In this document: positions 40,037-49,825 of the stretch, in pieces
Layout: each line of letters starts with the position of its first letter
How positions within the stretch are numbered: the stretch's first letter is position 1
Assembly: GCA_050249695.1 (NCBI GenBank)
Contig: JBFWQA010000009.1
Coordinates: forward strand, 1-51,786
Direction: 5' to 3'
Source of the DNA: JACKJP01 sp050249695
Lineage (GTDB): Bacteria; Pseudomonadota; Alphaproteobacteria; Rhizobiales; Tepidamorphaceae
DNA: 51,786 nucleotides
Notes under the pieces: model-generated
Seen by the model: only the letters and a program-made list of their open reading frames with translations
Told to the model about the DNA's origin: nothing
Database searches by the model: none
Translations under genes and position numbers: made by a program

Positions 40037-42502
40037 TCAGAAGCCTTCGATCAGACGTTCCAGATAGTTGCGTTCAGCCGACGGCAACGACGGTTCGGAG
40101 AGCCGCTTGCGCAATTCTTCCAGAATACGCCTCGCCTGTTCCGCATCGAAGACTTCCGGCGTCTTTACACCCAGGCCGAGATCGTTCCCGCGCTGGTCGC
40201 GCGGCCGCCCCAGCGGATCGGTCGGTGCGCGGCCGATGCCGGTGCCGCGACCCTGCTGCGCCATCTGCTGCTGGAGCTGGTTCATCATCGACTGGGCGCC
40301 GTTGCGCAGCTGGTCCAGCGCGCGTCCCTGGTTGTCGACAGCGTCGCCAAGGCGGTTCTGGCCGATATTGCCTTCAGCCTCACCCATCTCCCGACCGGCT
40401 TCGCCCATGCCCTGTTCGGGATTCTGGCCGCGCTCGCGCATCCGGGCCATGAGCTCGTTGAGCGCGTCCCGCAGCGCCTGCTGCTGGCGCGCGAGGCCCT
40501 CGCGGTCGCCCTGCCCCTGTTCGCCCTCGCCCCGCTCGCCTTCCTGGCCCGGCTGATTCTGTTCTCCTTGCTGACCCGGCCGGTCCATCCTGAAGGTCCG
40601 GTCCATCAGTTCCTGCTGGCGCCGCATCAGTTCGCCGAGTTCCTCGAGCGTCCTGGCCATGTCCTGCTGCTGCTGATTCTGCTGTCCGGGCCGCGCCATC
40701 TGCAGATTGTTCATCATGTTCTGCAGCTGGTTGAGCAGTTCGCGTGCCGCGTCACGCGCGCCGCTTCTGGCAAGCTGCTCGATCTGGTCCATCAGACGAT
40801 CCAGATCCTGCGCGCTCATGGATTGCTGCATCTGTTCCTGCGAGAGCTCGGGCAGGTTTTCCGGGTCGCCGGCCTGCCTGGCGAGCTCGTCCATGAATTC
40901 CGCCATCGCCTGACGAAGCTGGTCCATCAGCCGTCGGATTTCCTCGTCGGAAGCGCCGTTTTCAAGGGCCTGCTTGAGCTGTTCTTGAATGTCGCGGAGA
41001 TTGCGGGCCGCGAGCGAAAGCGAACCGTCCTCGATGGCGAGCGCCACGTCCCACAGATAGTCCACGACACCGCGCAGATCATCGTCTGAACGGGCGTTCT
41101 TCAGCCGCCAGTAGGCGGTGTTGATGCCGAGATAGACGGGCACGCTGTCGATGTGCTTCTCCGGCGCGATCGTCAACGCCTGAAGAGCCCGCCCGACATG
41201 CTCCGCGCTGGTCTTGTCGAGCGCCAGCGTCCGGCGCTGTTCGATGATGGCGCGGGCAAGCGGCCGGGAAAACGGCCGGGACGGCAAAACGAGGTCGACG
41301 GGCTCGCTGTAGCCGTTCTGCTCCGCCGCGTCGCGGGCCTTTAGCGTCATCCTGACCGGCACGCCTGCCCAGGGATGGTCGCGCAGGTCGCGCATGGTGC
41401 GCGCCTCGCCGGCGCGGGCGGCCGCCTTGGGCAGCACCAGATCGATCGTCGGCGCGGGCACGAGCGGCTCGGCGCCGTGCTGCGGCGCATCGGCGGCAAG
41501 GGCCGTTTCGGCAGTCGCGGCGACGACGCCGTAGTCGTCGCTGACGGCATAGTTCAGCTCCAACGCGCCGCCGGGCGTGAGGCCGGGCTCGCCCGTCAGG
41601 CGGATCGTCGGCGGATTGTCGGCAAGCACGGCCACCGGCCAGCGATGGATCGTCCGCTCGCCGACATCGACGGTGATGGTGCCGTTCGCGGTGAGTTCGT
41701 AGCCGAATTCCGCCGCCGTGCCATCGTCTCCGCCACGGACGATCGGTGTCGGCGTTCCCTGTTCGGGATGGAAGGTCACGCCCAGACGCTGACGTTCGCT
41801 GCGCAGCACGAACCGGCTGCCTTCCGGCACTTCCACGGTGCCCGTCAGCGTCTCGTCAAGCAGGACCGGTACGCGGCCGGTATAGGCGGGCGGCGAAATC
41901 CATGCGTCCAGCCGGCCGGGCGGCAGCCCCGATTCCGCTGGACCGCCGAACGCCGCGGCGACGCGTCCGCCGCGCTGCTCGCCGGCCTGGACAAAGGCGG
42001 CGACCGCAACCAGCAGCACCAGCGCCCGCAACGCCCACGGATCCCGTCCGGCCATGCCGGGAGAGGGAAGCCCCGCCGAAACCGCGCCGAGCCGTTGCCG
42101 CATGCGCTGCAGATGGGCCTGCCACAGAGGATCAGCCTCGGCGGCGTCGCCGCCCGCAGGCCGGTCCGAGAGCGCCATGACCGGACGGTGCGGCCGGGCG
42201 CTGAAACGGTCGAGACGGGCAAGGATGTCGGCGCGGCGCGGTGCGTGCAGATGGCGCAGCGGATAGAGCGCGACCAGGGCTGCGAGACAAAAGCCGATCA
42301 GCAGCGCGATGCGCAGCGCAAAAGGGGCAAATAGCCAGAGGCCGGCCCAGGACGCGGCGAGAAACAGACCGGCAACGCAAAGAAAGGCGGCGAGCGGCGG
42401 CCAGGCCCGTTCCCAGATCAAGGCCGCCCTTGCGCGAAACGCGGCACCCGCCCATTCAGGCGGCAATCTCGCGCCGTCGCGCGTCGTGCGGGTCTCGTCC
42501 AT
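40037..42502 (-). CDS. TIGR02302/DUF4175 family membrane protein
   Basis: An 821-residue protein. Residues about 35-90 give two membrane helices ('PPLAAFLCVAGLFLAASWAG', 'LIGFCLAALVALYPLRHL'), and a further one lies at about 155-172. A beta-rich middle part follows ('PPAYTGRVPVLLDETLTGTV'). The C-terminal half (about 530-800) is a long Gln/Met/Arg/Glu-rich helical region with 'QDMARTLEELGELMRRQQEL', 'MDRTFRMDRPGQQGEQNQPG' and 'GEAGREMGEAEGNIGQNRLG', the hallmark of TIGR02302/DUF4175. The function is unproven. It is almost adjacent to lysA and, in this class, is regularly found by cpdR or lysA. The ATG at 42502 has typical context. Confidence 0.92.
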   Translation of the reverse strand: MDETRTTRDGARLPPEWAGAAFRARAALIWERAWPPLAAFLCVAGLFLAASWAGLWLFAPFALRIALLIGFCLAALVALYPLRHLHAPRRADILARLDRFSARPHRPVMALSDRPAGGDAAEADPLWQAHLQRMRQRLGAVSAGLPSPGMAGRDPWALRALVLLVAVAAFVQAGEQRGGRVAAAFGGPAESGLPPGRLDAWISPPAYTGRVPVLLDETLTGTVEVPEGSRFVLRSERQRLGVTFHPEQGTPTPIVRGGDDGTAAEFGYELTANGTITVDVGERTIHRWPVAVLADNPPTIRLTGEPGLTPGGALELNYAVSDDYGVVAATAETALAADAPQHGAEPLVPAPTIDLVLPKAAARAGEARTMRDLRDHPWAGVPVRMTLKARDAAEQNGYSEPVDLVLPSRPFSRPLARAIIEQRRTLALDKTSAEHVGRALQALTIAPEKHIDSVPVYLGINTAYWRLKNARSDDDLRGVVDYLWDVALAIEDGSLSLAARNLRDIQEQLKQALENGASDEEIRRLMDQLRQAMAEFMDELARQAGDPENLPELSQEQMQQSMSAQDLDRLMDQIEQLARSGARDAARELLNQLQNMMNNLQMARPGQQNQQQQDMARTLEELGELMRRQQELMDRTFRMDRPGQQGEQNQPGQEGERGEGEQGQGDREGLARQQQALRDALNELMARMRERGQNPEQGMGEAGREMGEAEGNIGQNRLGDAVDNQGRALDQLRNGAQSMMNQLQQQMAQQGRGTGIGRAPTDPLGRPRDQRGNDLGLGVKTPEVFDAEQARRILEELRKRLSEPSLPSAERNYLERLIEGF

Positions 42503-42577
42503 ACGAAGAAACTATCGCTTCAAAAGACTGGCGCGGCAATGGCCACGCTCATCACAAGCTGTTGCACTCGGCCGCGT

Positions 42578-43843
42578 TCACAGCCACCCGGGCAGCCTGT
42601 CCAGAGCGATCAGCGCGTCGACTTCGACACGGGGGCGGATGACCGCCCATTCGCCGCCCCTGACCAGGATTTCCGGGACCAGGGGGCGGGTGTTGTAGGT
42701 CGATGCCTGGACCGCGCCATAAGCGCCGGCTCCCATCAATGCGATCAGGTCGCCGCGGCCAAATTGCGGCAGGTCGCGGCCAAGGGCGAGATAGTCGCCC
42801 GTCTCGCAGACCGGGCCGACGACGTCAGCGGGGGCGTGCGGGGTCTGCGAAAGCCTCTGATCGACCGGCAGTATGTCGTGGTGGGCCTCGTAAAGCGTCG
42901 GCCGCACGAGGTCGTTCATCGCCGCGTCGGCGATGACGAACCGCTTCGCCTCGCCCTGCTTCACATAGATGACGGAGGCGACGAGAATGCCGGCATTGCC
43001 GACGATCATGCGGCCGGGCTCGAAGATCACCTTGCACTTAAGCTTCTCCACGTGGCGGCGCACGATCGCGGCATAGTCGGCGGGCGCCGGTGGCGGTGAG
43101 AGGCGGGAATCGTAGGGGATGCCGAGGCCGCCGCCGAGATCGACATGGCGGATCGCATGGCCGTCGGCGCGCAGCTTGCCGACGAGATCGTCGAGCCGGG
43201 CGAAGGCTGCGTCATAGGGCTTCAGGTCGGTGATCTGCGAGCCGATATGCATGTCGATGCCGGCCACCTCGATACCCGGCAGCGCGGCGGCGCGCGCATA
43301 GACCGCGCGGGCCTGCGTCCAGGGAATGCCGAACTTGTTCTCCGACTTGCCGGTCGCGATCTTCGCATGGGTCAGCGCGTCGACATCGGGATTGATGCGA
43401 AGGGAGACCGGGGCCTTCACGCCTTTGGAGACGGCGACCGCGTTGAGCGCCTCGAGTTCCGGCTCGGATTCCACGTTGAGGCACAGGATCGCGCTGTCGA
43501 GGGCGAGCGAAAGCTCCGCGTCGGTCTTGCCGACGCCGGAGAAGACGATTTTGCGGGCGGGTATGCCGGCGGCGAGCGCGCGGCGCAACTCGCCGCCCGA
43601 CACGACGTCGGCGCCCGAACCGAGACGCGCCAGCGTCTTGAGCACGGCCTGGTTGGAATTGGCCTTCATCGCGTAGCAGACGAGCGTGTCCATCCCCGCG
43701 AAGGCCTCAGCGAAGACCCGGTAGTGACGCTCCAGCGTCGCGGTCGAATAGCAATAGAAGGGCGTGCCGATCTCGCGCGCGATCTCGGGCAGGGGCACGT
43801 CTTCGGCGTGCAGGACGCCGTCGCGATAGTCAAAATGATGCAT
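42578..43843 (-). CDS. lysA: Diaminopimelate decarboxylase
   Basis: The 421-residue fold-type III PLP enzyme decarboxylates meso-diaminopimelate to lysine. PLP Lys60 is in 'VCYAMKANSNQAVLKTLA', and the family blocks 'GADVVSGGELRRALAAGIPA', 'RINPDVDALTHAKIATGKSE', 'NKFGI', 'DMHIGSQITDL', 'DLGGGLGIPY', 'FEPGRMIVGNAGILV' and 'PVCETGDYLALGRDLP' are all present. The active-site Cys is in 'GPVCETGD'. It is the last gene of the argH-lptM-lysA group. Confidence 0.97.
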   Translation of the reverse strand: MHHFDYRDGVLHAEDVPLPEIAREIGTPFYCYSTATLERHYRVFAEAFAGMDTLVCYAMKANSNQAVLKTLARLGSGADVVSGGELRRALAAGIPARKIVFSGVGKTDAELSLALDSAILCLNVESEPELEALNAVAVSKGVKAPVSLRINPDVDALTHAKIATGKSENKFGIPWTQARAVYARAAALPGIEVAGIDMHIGSQITDLKPYDAAFARLDDLVGKLRADGHAIRHVDLGGGLGIPYDSRLSPPPAPADYAAIVRRHVEKLKCKVIFEPGRMIVGNAGILVASVIYVKQGEAKRFVIADAAMNDLVRPTLYEAHHDILPVDQRLSQTPHAPADVVGPVCETGDYLALGRDLPQFGRGDLIALMGAGAYGAVQASTYNTRPLVPEILVRGGEWAVIRPRVEVDALIALDRLPGWL

Positions 43844-43849
43844 GGCGCG

Positions 43850-44032
43850 TCAGTTCAGCAGGCCGTCGAGAATGAAAGGCCGGTTCGGTTTTTCGGCCGG
43901 AATGCCGTCGCTCGTCGCGGGGCCCTGGTCGGGCTTGCCGGGCGGCGGCTCCAGCGGGCCCTTTCGGCCGCAGGCGGAAACCGCAAGCGCGAGCATCGAA
44001 ACCATCAGCAATGTGAGCAGCGCGCGTAACAT
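43850..44032 (-). CDS. lptM: LPS-assembly lipoprotein LptM (YifL-like)
   Basis: A 60-residue lipoprotein: signal peptide with lipobox 'LALAVSACG' (Cys21 lipidated), then 'GRKGPLEPPPGKPD', the short Gly-Arg-Lys-Gly-Pro-Leu segment typical of LptM/YifL. LptM mimics LPS and promotes LptD oxidative maturation in E. coli. Its place between argH and lysA is conserved in alphaproteobacteria. The gap to lysA is only six bases. Confidence 0.92.
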   Translation of the reverse strand: MLRALLTLLMVSMLALAVSACGRKGPLEPPPGKPDQGPATSDGIPAEKPNRPFILDGLLN

Positions 44033-44124
44033 GTCCCGTCCCCATCTTCCCGACCGCCGCGCGGCTCTTCGGATTTCCGCGCGAAGGATGCAATTATCAG
44101 ATATCGCCGGTGATGAAAACGCTG

Positions 44125-45504
44125 TCAGCGAAGCCTTTCAAGCCATTGCCGGGCCTGGGCGCGGACATTCTCCGGCGCGGTGCCGCCGAAGCTCGTGCGG
44201 CTGGCGACCGAGCGTTCGACCCCGAGCACGCCGAAGACCTCGGCGGTGATCGCCTTCGAGACGCCCTGCATGTCTTCCAGTGAAAGGTCTTCAAGCGCGC
44301 AGCCACGTTCGGAGGCCAGGGCGACGATCGCGCCGGTGACGTGATGAGCCTCGCGGAAAGGCATGGCGCAAGTGCGCACAAGCCAGTCGGCGAGATCGGT
44401 CGCGGTCGCATATCCTGCGCCGGCGGCTTCCCGCATGCGTTTCGCGTCAGGCTGCAGATCGGCGATCATGCCATCCATCGCGGCGACGCACAGCGCCACC
44501 GCCTCGAAAGCGTCGAAGGCCTGTTCCTTGTCTTCCTGCATGTCCTTGGAATAGGCGAGCGGCAGCCCCTTCATGACGGTAAGCAGCCCCTGCAGCGCGC
44601 CGAAGATGCGGCCCGTCTTGGCGCGAACGAGTTCGGCAGCGTCCGGGTTGCGCTTCTGCGGCATGATGGAGGAGCCGGTGGAGAAGGCGTCGGAAAGCCG
44701 CACGAACGTAAACTGCGCCGAGCACCAGATCACGATCTCCTCGGCAAGGCGCGACAGATGCATGGCGATGATCGCCGAGGCGGCGAGCGCCTCGATGACG
44801 AAATCGCGGTCGGCCACGGCATCGAGCGAGTTGGCGGTCGGCCGGTCGAACCCCAGCGCCTTCGCCGTCATGGCGCGATCGATGGGAAAGGATGTGCCGG
44901 CGAGCGCCGCGGAGCCGAGGGGGCTCTCGTTCAGCCGTGCCCTGGCATCGCTGACACGGCCGCGGTCGCGCGCCAGCATTTCCACATAGGCGAGCATATG
45001 GTGGCCAAAGGTGACCGGCTGGGCCGATTGCAGATGCGTGAACCCAGGCATCACCGTGTCGGCGTGCTCAAGCGCACGCATGGCGAGCGTCTTCTGCAGG
45101 GCGGCAAGGGCGGGATCGAGCGCATCGAGGAAATCGCGCACATAGAGGCGAAAATCGGTCGCGACCTGATCGTTGCGCGAGCGGGCGGTGTGCAGGCGTC
45201 CGGCAGCAGGGCCGATCAGCGCGGCAAGCCGCGATTCCACATTCATGTGGATGTCCTCCAAGGCTCTGGAGAACGCAAACCTGCCACCATCGATCTCGGC
45301 CGCGACGTCCTGCAGGCCTTTGTCGATCGCTTCGGCATCGGCTTTGTCGATGATGCCCGTTGCCGCGAGCATTGCGACATGGGCGCGCGAGCCGGCGATA
45401 TCCTGGGTCGCCAGCTTCCTGTCGAAGTCGATGGAGGCGTTGATCGCTTCCATGATTTCCGAGGGGCCGCGCGAGAAGCGGCCGCCCCACATCGTATTGC
45501 TCAT
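44125..45504 (-). CDS. argH: Argininosuccinate lyase
   Basis: The 459-residue fumarase/aspartase-superfamily enzyme splits argininosuccinate to arginine and fumarate. It begins 'MSNTMWGGRFSRGPSEIMEA' and shows 'DIHMNVESRLAALIG', 'GRLHTARSRNDQVATDFRLY', 'PGFTHLQSAQPVTFGHHMLA' and the signature 'STGSSIMPQKRNPDAAELVR' with the catalytic Ser loop. It is upstream of lptM-lysA on the same strand. Confidence 0.98.
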   Translation of the reverse strand: MSNTMWGGRFSRGPSEIMEAINASIDFDRKLATQDIAGSRAHVAMLAATGIIDKADAEAIDKGLQDVAAEIDGGRFAFSRALEDIHMNVESRLAALIGPAAGRLHTARSRNDQVATDFRLYVRDFLDALDPALAALQKTLAMRALEHADTVMPGFTHLQSAQPVTFGHHMLAYVEMLARDRGRVSDARARLNESPLGSAALAGTSFPIDRAMTAKALGFDRPTANSLDAVADRDFVIEALAASAIIAMHLSRLAEEIVIWCSAQFTFVRLSDAFSTGSSIMPQKRNPDAAELVRAKTGRIFGALQGLLTVMKGLPLAYSKDMQEDKEQAFDAFEAVALCVAAMDGMIADLQPDAKRMREAAGAGYATATDLADWLVRTCAMPFREAHHVTGAIVALASERGCALEDLSLEDMQGVSKAITAEVFGVLGVERSVASRTSFGGTAPENVRAQARQWLERLR

Positions 45505-45562
45505 CGATAACTGCCCGTCTTTTTGATCGCGCGCGGAGCGGGATATAGAGGAAATTGCGCGC

Positions 45563-47563
45563 TCAAGGCAATCTTGCGCCCTTGTCGACCTCTTCGCCGG
45601 TCATCGCCCAGACGAAATAGGGACGCAGCCTGGCATAGAGATAGCGTGCGCCGAACGGGAACAAATGATTGTTGTCGCGGTAGAGCGAGTGCTCTCCGAT
45701 ATAGGGGCGGCAGAGCTTGTCGTCACAGAAGAAATCGGTCGGATCGACATATTTTGCGTTGGGAATATCTGCGACCATGTCGCGAATCCAGGCGTTCGCC
45801 TTCGCCGTGGTCCTGTCGATATAGGACCGTGGGCGGGCGCAATAGTCCCAACCCAGCCCGTAGCGCTCGGCCCGCGGCAGACAGTCGGCGATGATCTGCG
45901 AGAAATCAGGGATGGCCCCGAGCACCAGCAAGCGATTCCTGCCGCCGTCGGAATAGAGTTCCAGGCGTTTTCTCGTGGCTGCCAGCATTTCTTCAAGCAT
46001 GTCCGGGCGGGTGACGCGCAGGAACATGTAGCTCCACAACCGCTCGACGATCCAGAAGCGCTCGTCGGCCGGGTTGGCGGCATATTTGTCCGCGATGACC
46101 TGCCGGATCTTCGGGCAATCGCCCATGTCCGGCGGCATTCCGTCGACCTGAGGACAATAGTCGCGGAAGCGCTTCGGCCTGATGCCGAAGGGCGCGGCTT
46201 CGTCGATGAAGGTAGCGATCATGTGGTCGGCATGCGAATCGCCTTCCAGGAAACCGGCAATGTGACGGCCGGTCTTGCAGGAATCCGCCTCGCAGACGAT
46301 GGCGGGCGGCGGGATCAGCGAATTGTCGCCGACCCGCTCCGGCGCGAAGCGCGTCAGGAAGAACACCGTGCCGCCGACACCGCCGACGAGCAGGATGCAG
46401 ATGAGCGCGCCGGCGCCGCCGGCGAGCGTGGGCTTCCAGCCGAGTGCGCGCAGATTGCGCCCGTGCCGCCACTGGCGGATCGGCACCTCCACGTAGCGAT
46501 AGGTCAGATAGGCGGGCAGCAGGGACAGCAGGCCCATGGCGCCCAGAAGGGGAAGCGATTCATTGCCGAATGCGGCAATGCTCGCCAGCGACATGAGCGG
46601 CCAGTGCCAGAGATACCAGCTGTAGGAAATCAGCCCGATCGCCACCATCGGGCGCACCGAGAGGGCGCGCGCGACGGCTGACGCGGGCGAAACGAGGCCG
46701 CCCAGCAGCACCAGTGCGCATCCCAGGACAGGCACCAGGACCATATAGCCGGGGAAGAATCCGTCCGCGAGATCCACCGTGACCGACAGGATGATGAGGG
46801 CGCCGCCGGCAATGCCGAGGGCGCCGCCGATCCGAGGGTCGCGCGTGAGGAGAGGAAGACCGGCAAAATAGGCAAGGGCGCCGCCCAGGATGAACTCCCA
46901 CGCGCGCCAGGTGATCATGTAGAAGGCCCTGTTCGTGCCGCGATCGACCGTGAAATAGATGCAGCCGGCAAGGCTCGCCGCGAAAACGGCAATTGCGACG
47001 ATGCGCAGCAGCGAGGAGGCGGAATATCCCCTTCGCCGCACGAACCAGAACAGCGCCATCAGGGCAAGCGGGGCGAGGATGTAGAACTGCTCCTCCACCG
47101 AAAGCGACCAGGTGTGGAGCAGCGGCTTCTTCAGGGCGCCGATATCGAAATAGCCCTGCTTCGTCATGAAGAAGAAATTCGAGGCGAACAGGGAGGAGAA
47201 GATGACCGACTGCGTGTACCACTCCCATTCGAAAGGCGAGATGAGAATGGCGGCCGCGATCAGGAAGCTGCCGAGGATCATCACGAAGAAGGGCGGCAGG
47301 ATGCGCAGCGAACGGCGGGCGTAGAACGTCGCGAGCGAGAATTTTCCCTCGCGCAGTTCGGCGATGATCTGATTGATGATCAGGAAGCCGGAGATCACGA
47401 AGAAGATGTCGACCCCGACATAGCCGCCATAAAAGCCCGGCAGGCCGGAATGATAGGCGACGACGGCGGTCACCGCGATGGCCCGCAGCCCGTCGATATG
47501 ACCGATCCGGGGGCCGTCGGTCGGGTGGGAAGCGTGCGACGCGCTATAGCTGGCAGGTCTCAT
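45563..47563 (-). CDS. Acyltransferase-3 / SGNH two-domain membrane protein (OafA-like), copy 1
   Basis: A 666-residue protein with an N-terminal acyltransferase-3 domain of about ten helices (residues 20-385) and a C-terminal extracytoplasmic SGNH hydrolase-like domain (about 430-660). The N-terminal motif is 'HIDGLRAIAVTAVVAYHSGL' followed by 'YGGYVGVDIFFVISGFLI'. The SGNH block I is 'LEGDSHADHM', and the C-terminal D-x-x-H is in 'LYRDNNHLFPFGARYL'. The fold is that of OafA and other O-acetyltransferases acting on LPS, exopolysaccharide or peptidoglycan. It is one of two adjacent genes of equal length. Acceptor unknown. Confidence 0.92.
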   Translation of the reverse strand: MRPASYSASHASHPTDGPRIGHIDGLRAIAVTAVVAYHSGLPGFYGGYVGVDIFFVISGFLIINQIIAELREGKFSLATFYARRSLRILPPFFVMILGSFLIAAAILISPFEWEWYTQSVIFSSLFASNFFFMTKQGYFDIGALKKPLLHTWSLSVEEQFYILAPLALMALFWFVRRRGYSASSLLRIVAIAVFAASLAGCIYFTVDRGTNRAFYMITWRAWEFILGGALAYFAGLPLLTRDPRIGGALGIAGGALIILSVTVDLADGFFPGYMVLVPVLGCALVLLGGLVSPASAVARALSVRPMVAIGLISYSWYLWHWPLMSLASIAAFGNESLPLLGAMGLLSLLPAYLTYRYVEVPIRQWRHGRNLRALGWKPTLAGGAGALICILLVGGVGGTVFFLTRFAPERVGDNSLIPPPAIVCEADSCKTGRHIAGFLEGDSHADHMIATFIDEAAPFGIRPKRFRDYCPQVDGMPPDMGDCPKIRQVIADKYAANPADERFWIVERLWSYMFLRVTRPDMLEEMLAATRKRLELYSDGGRNRLLVLGAIPDFSQIIADCLPRAERYGLGWDYCARPRSYIDRTTAKANAWIRDMVADIPNAKYVDPTDFFCDDKLCRPYIGEHSLYRDNNHLFPFGARYLYARLRPYFVWAMTGEEVDKGARLP

Positions 47564-47659
47564 GCGGTGACAGGACCGTTGTGGAAAGTCCGTCGCTTAT
47601 AATGGGAGCGCGGCTGTCGCGCAAAGCCAAAGGGGCCGCATCGGGCGTCGGCGCGGCGA

Positions 47660-49660
47660 TCATCTGGCAAGGCCGGCCGAAACCTCCTTGCCTGTCATCG
47701 CCCAGACCATGTGCGGGCGGAGCTTCGCATAAAGCCAGTCGGCACCGAAAAGGCTTAAATGGTTGTTGTCCCGGTAAAGAATCGAACGTTCGACATAGGG
47801 CCGGCAGAGGGTCTTGTCGCAGAACATCTCGACCGGGTCGATGAAGCGCGCATTCGGCAGCTTCGTGACGATATCGCGGACGATCCTGTTGGCGACGCCC
47901 GTGGTCTCGTCGATCTCCTTGCGCGAGATGCCGCAATAGTCCCAGCCGAGTCCGTATCGCTCCGCCCGATAGATGCATTCGGTGGCGAGATAGGGAAAAT
48001 CGGGGATCGCGCCGATGACCAGCAGGCGGTTGCGACCGCCATCGGAATAGAGTTTCAGCCGGTCCTCGATCGCCTTGATGAAGAACGGCCTGTCCTGCGG
48101 GCGGGTCAGCTTGAGCAGCATGTAGGACCAGAGGCGTTCCACGATCCAGAAGCGCTCCCCCGGCGGGAAATCGCTCATCGCCCTGTCGATGGCCGCGCGC
48201 GCGGCCGGACAATCGCCCATGTCGGGCGGCATGCCGGGCGGGAGCGGGCAATTGGCCCGGAAGCGCTCGATCCTGGCCACGTTGAAGGGCGTCGATTCGT
48301 TCAGCAGCGTGCCGAACATCCGCGCCGCATGGGAGTCGCCTTCCATGAAGCCGGCCGAGAGCGGGTGATCGGCGCAGGCTTCGCCCCGGCACGCCGTGCG
48401 GGGCGGCGGGATCAGGGCGGCGTTTCCGTCGATCTCGGGGGCGTGGCGCTCCAGGGCGTAAAGGATGCCGCTGGTTCCGCCGACAATGACGGCGCAGGCC
48501 AGCGTCATCGCAAGGCCCGCGAGCGCCGGCCTCCAGCCGAGGGCGCGCAAGTCGCGGCCGCGCCGCCAGCGGCGGATCGGCAGTTCCAGATAGCGGTAGC
48601 TCAGCACCGCCGGGACGAGCGCGGCGAGCCCCATCGCCGTCTTCAGCACCGTCGATTCACTCCAGAAGACCGAGATGTGGATGAGGGAGATCAGCGGCCA
48701 GTGCCACAGATACCAGCCATAGGATATCAGTCCGATCGCGACCATCCAGCGCAGCGAAAGAAGCCGGGCCACCGGGCTGTCGGGCGCGATGAGGCCGGAC
48801 AGCAGCAGCAGCGCGGTGCCGGCGACGGGGACGATCGCGGCATAGCCGGGATAGAACCCGTCGCCCAGATCGATCGCGACCGACAGGAGAACCAGCAGCA
48901 GGCCGAGCGCTCCAAGCCCAGAGGCCAGCCTTGCGTTGCCGCGCAGGAAGGGGGCCGTCGCCGCCCAGGCGACGGCGCCGCCGGCGACGAATTCCCAGGC
49001 CCGCCACGTGATCATGTAGAAGCCGCGGTTCGGTCCCTCCGCGGCGGTCATGAAGAAGCAACCGACAAGGCTGGCGACGAACACGGCGGTTCCGACGCCC
49101 ATCAGCGCGAGGTCGGGAGGAATGCGCCGCTTCCGCACGGCCCAGAACAAGGCGATCAGCGCGAGCGGAGCGATGATGTAGAACTGTTCCTCCACCGACA
49201 GCGACCATGTGTGGAGCAGGGGCTTCTTGAGGGCATTGATGTCGAAATAGCCCTGCTTCGTCATGAAGAAAAAATTCGAGGCAAAGAGCGACGAGAACAC
49301 CGCCGACAGGCCGAACCATTCCCATTCGTAGGGCGGCACCAGAATGGCGAGGGCGAGCAGGAAGCTGCCGACGATCATCGCCAGGAAGGGCGGCAGGATG
49401 CGCAGCGAACGGCGGGCATAGAACGTCGCCAGCGAGAACCGGCCCTCGCGTATTTCCGAGACGATCTGATTGATGATCAGGAAGCCGGAGATCACGAAGA
49501 AGATGTCGACCCCGACATATCCGCCATAGAAGCCCGGCAGGTCGGAGTGATAGGCGACGACCGACGTCACAGCGATGGCGCGCAGGCCGTCGATATGGGC
49601 GATGCGCGGCCCCTCGGTGGGATGGGTTGCATCGTGGGCGCGGGTGAAGAGATGTCGCAT
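47660..49660 (-). CDS. Acyltransferase-3 / SGNH two-domain membrane protein (OafA-like), copy 2
   Basis: A second 666-residue protein very like the downstream copy: 'HIDGLRAIAVTSVVAYHSDL', 'GVDIFFVISGFLIINQIVSE', 'LHTWSLSVEEQFYIIAPLAL', 'LISYGWYLWHWPLI' and, in the SGNH domain, 'MEGDSHAARMFGTLLNESTP', 'VIGAIPDFPYLATE' and 'LYRDNNHLSLFGADWLY'. Catalytic-type Ser, Asp and His are all kept. The two copies have diverged evenly over both domains, so they arose by an old tandem duplication and may modify different positions of the same polymer. The next gene, tlpA, is divergent. Confidence 0.92.
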   Translation of the reverse strand: MRHLFTRAHDATHPTEGPRIAHIDGLRAIAVTSVVAYHSDLPGFYGGYVGVDIFFVISGFLIINQIVSEIREGRFSLATFYARRSLRILPPFLAMIVGSFLLALAILVPPYEWEWFGLSAVFSSLFASNFFFMTKQGYFDINALKKPLLHTWSLSVEEQFYIIAPLALIALFWAVRKRRIPPDLALMGVGTAVFVASLVGCFFMTAAEGPNRGFYMITWRAWEFVAGGAVAWAATAPFLRGNARLASGLGALGLLLVLLSVAIDLGDGFYPGYAAIVPVAGTALLLLSGLIAPDSPVARLLSLRWMVAIGLISYGWYLWHWPLISLIHISVFWSESTVLKTAMGLAALVPAVLSYRYLELPIRRWRRGRDLRALGWRPALAGLAMTLACAVIVGGTSGILYALERHAPEIDGNAALIPPPRTACRGEACADHPLSAGFMEGDSHAARMFGTLLNESTPFNVARIERFRANCPLPPGMPPDMGDCPAARAAIDRAMSDFPPGERFWIVERLWSYMLLKLTRPQDRPFFIKAIEDRLKLYSDGGRNRLLVIGAIPDFPYLATECIYRAERYGLGWDYCGISRKEIDETTGVANRIVRDIVTKLPNARFIDPVEMFCDKTLCRPYVERSILYRDNNHLSLFGADWLYAKLRPHMVWAMTGKEVSAGLAR

Positions 49661-49825
49661 CAGGTCGGAGGAGCCCTTCGGTGATGCTCCCGCTTATACG
49701 GAGGAGTAGGGGCACGCGCAAAAAATTGATGGGCGCGACGTCGATTTTTCGCCCTCATGGCATTAGATGCTCTGCCGGGATTCGACGAATCCGTCGAACC
49801 GCGTCCATTGGGGAGTGTCCATTTC

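Noticed and set aside
47759..49684. A 641-codon plus-strand frame over the second acyltransferase gene.
   Set aside because: Shadow rich in Arg, Asp and Gly; the minus strand shows complete acyltransferase-3 and SGNH motifs.
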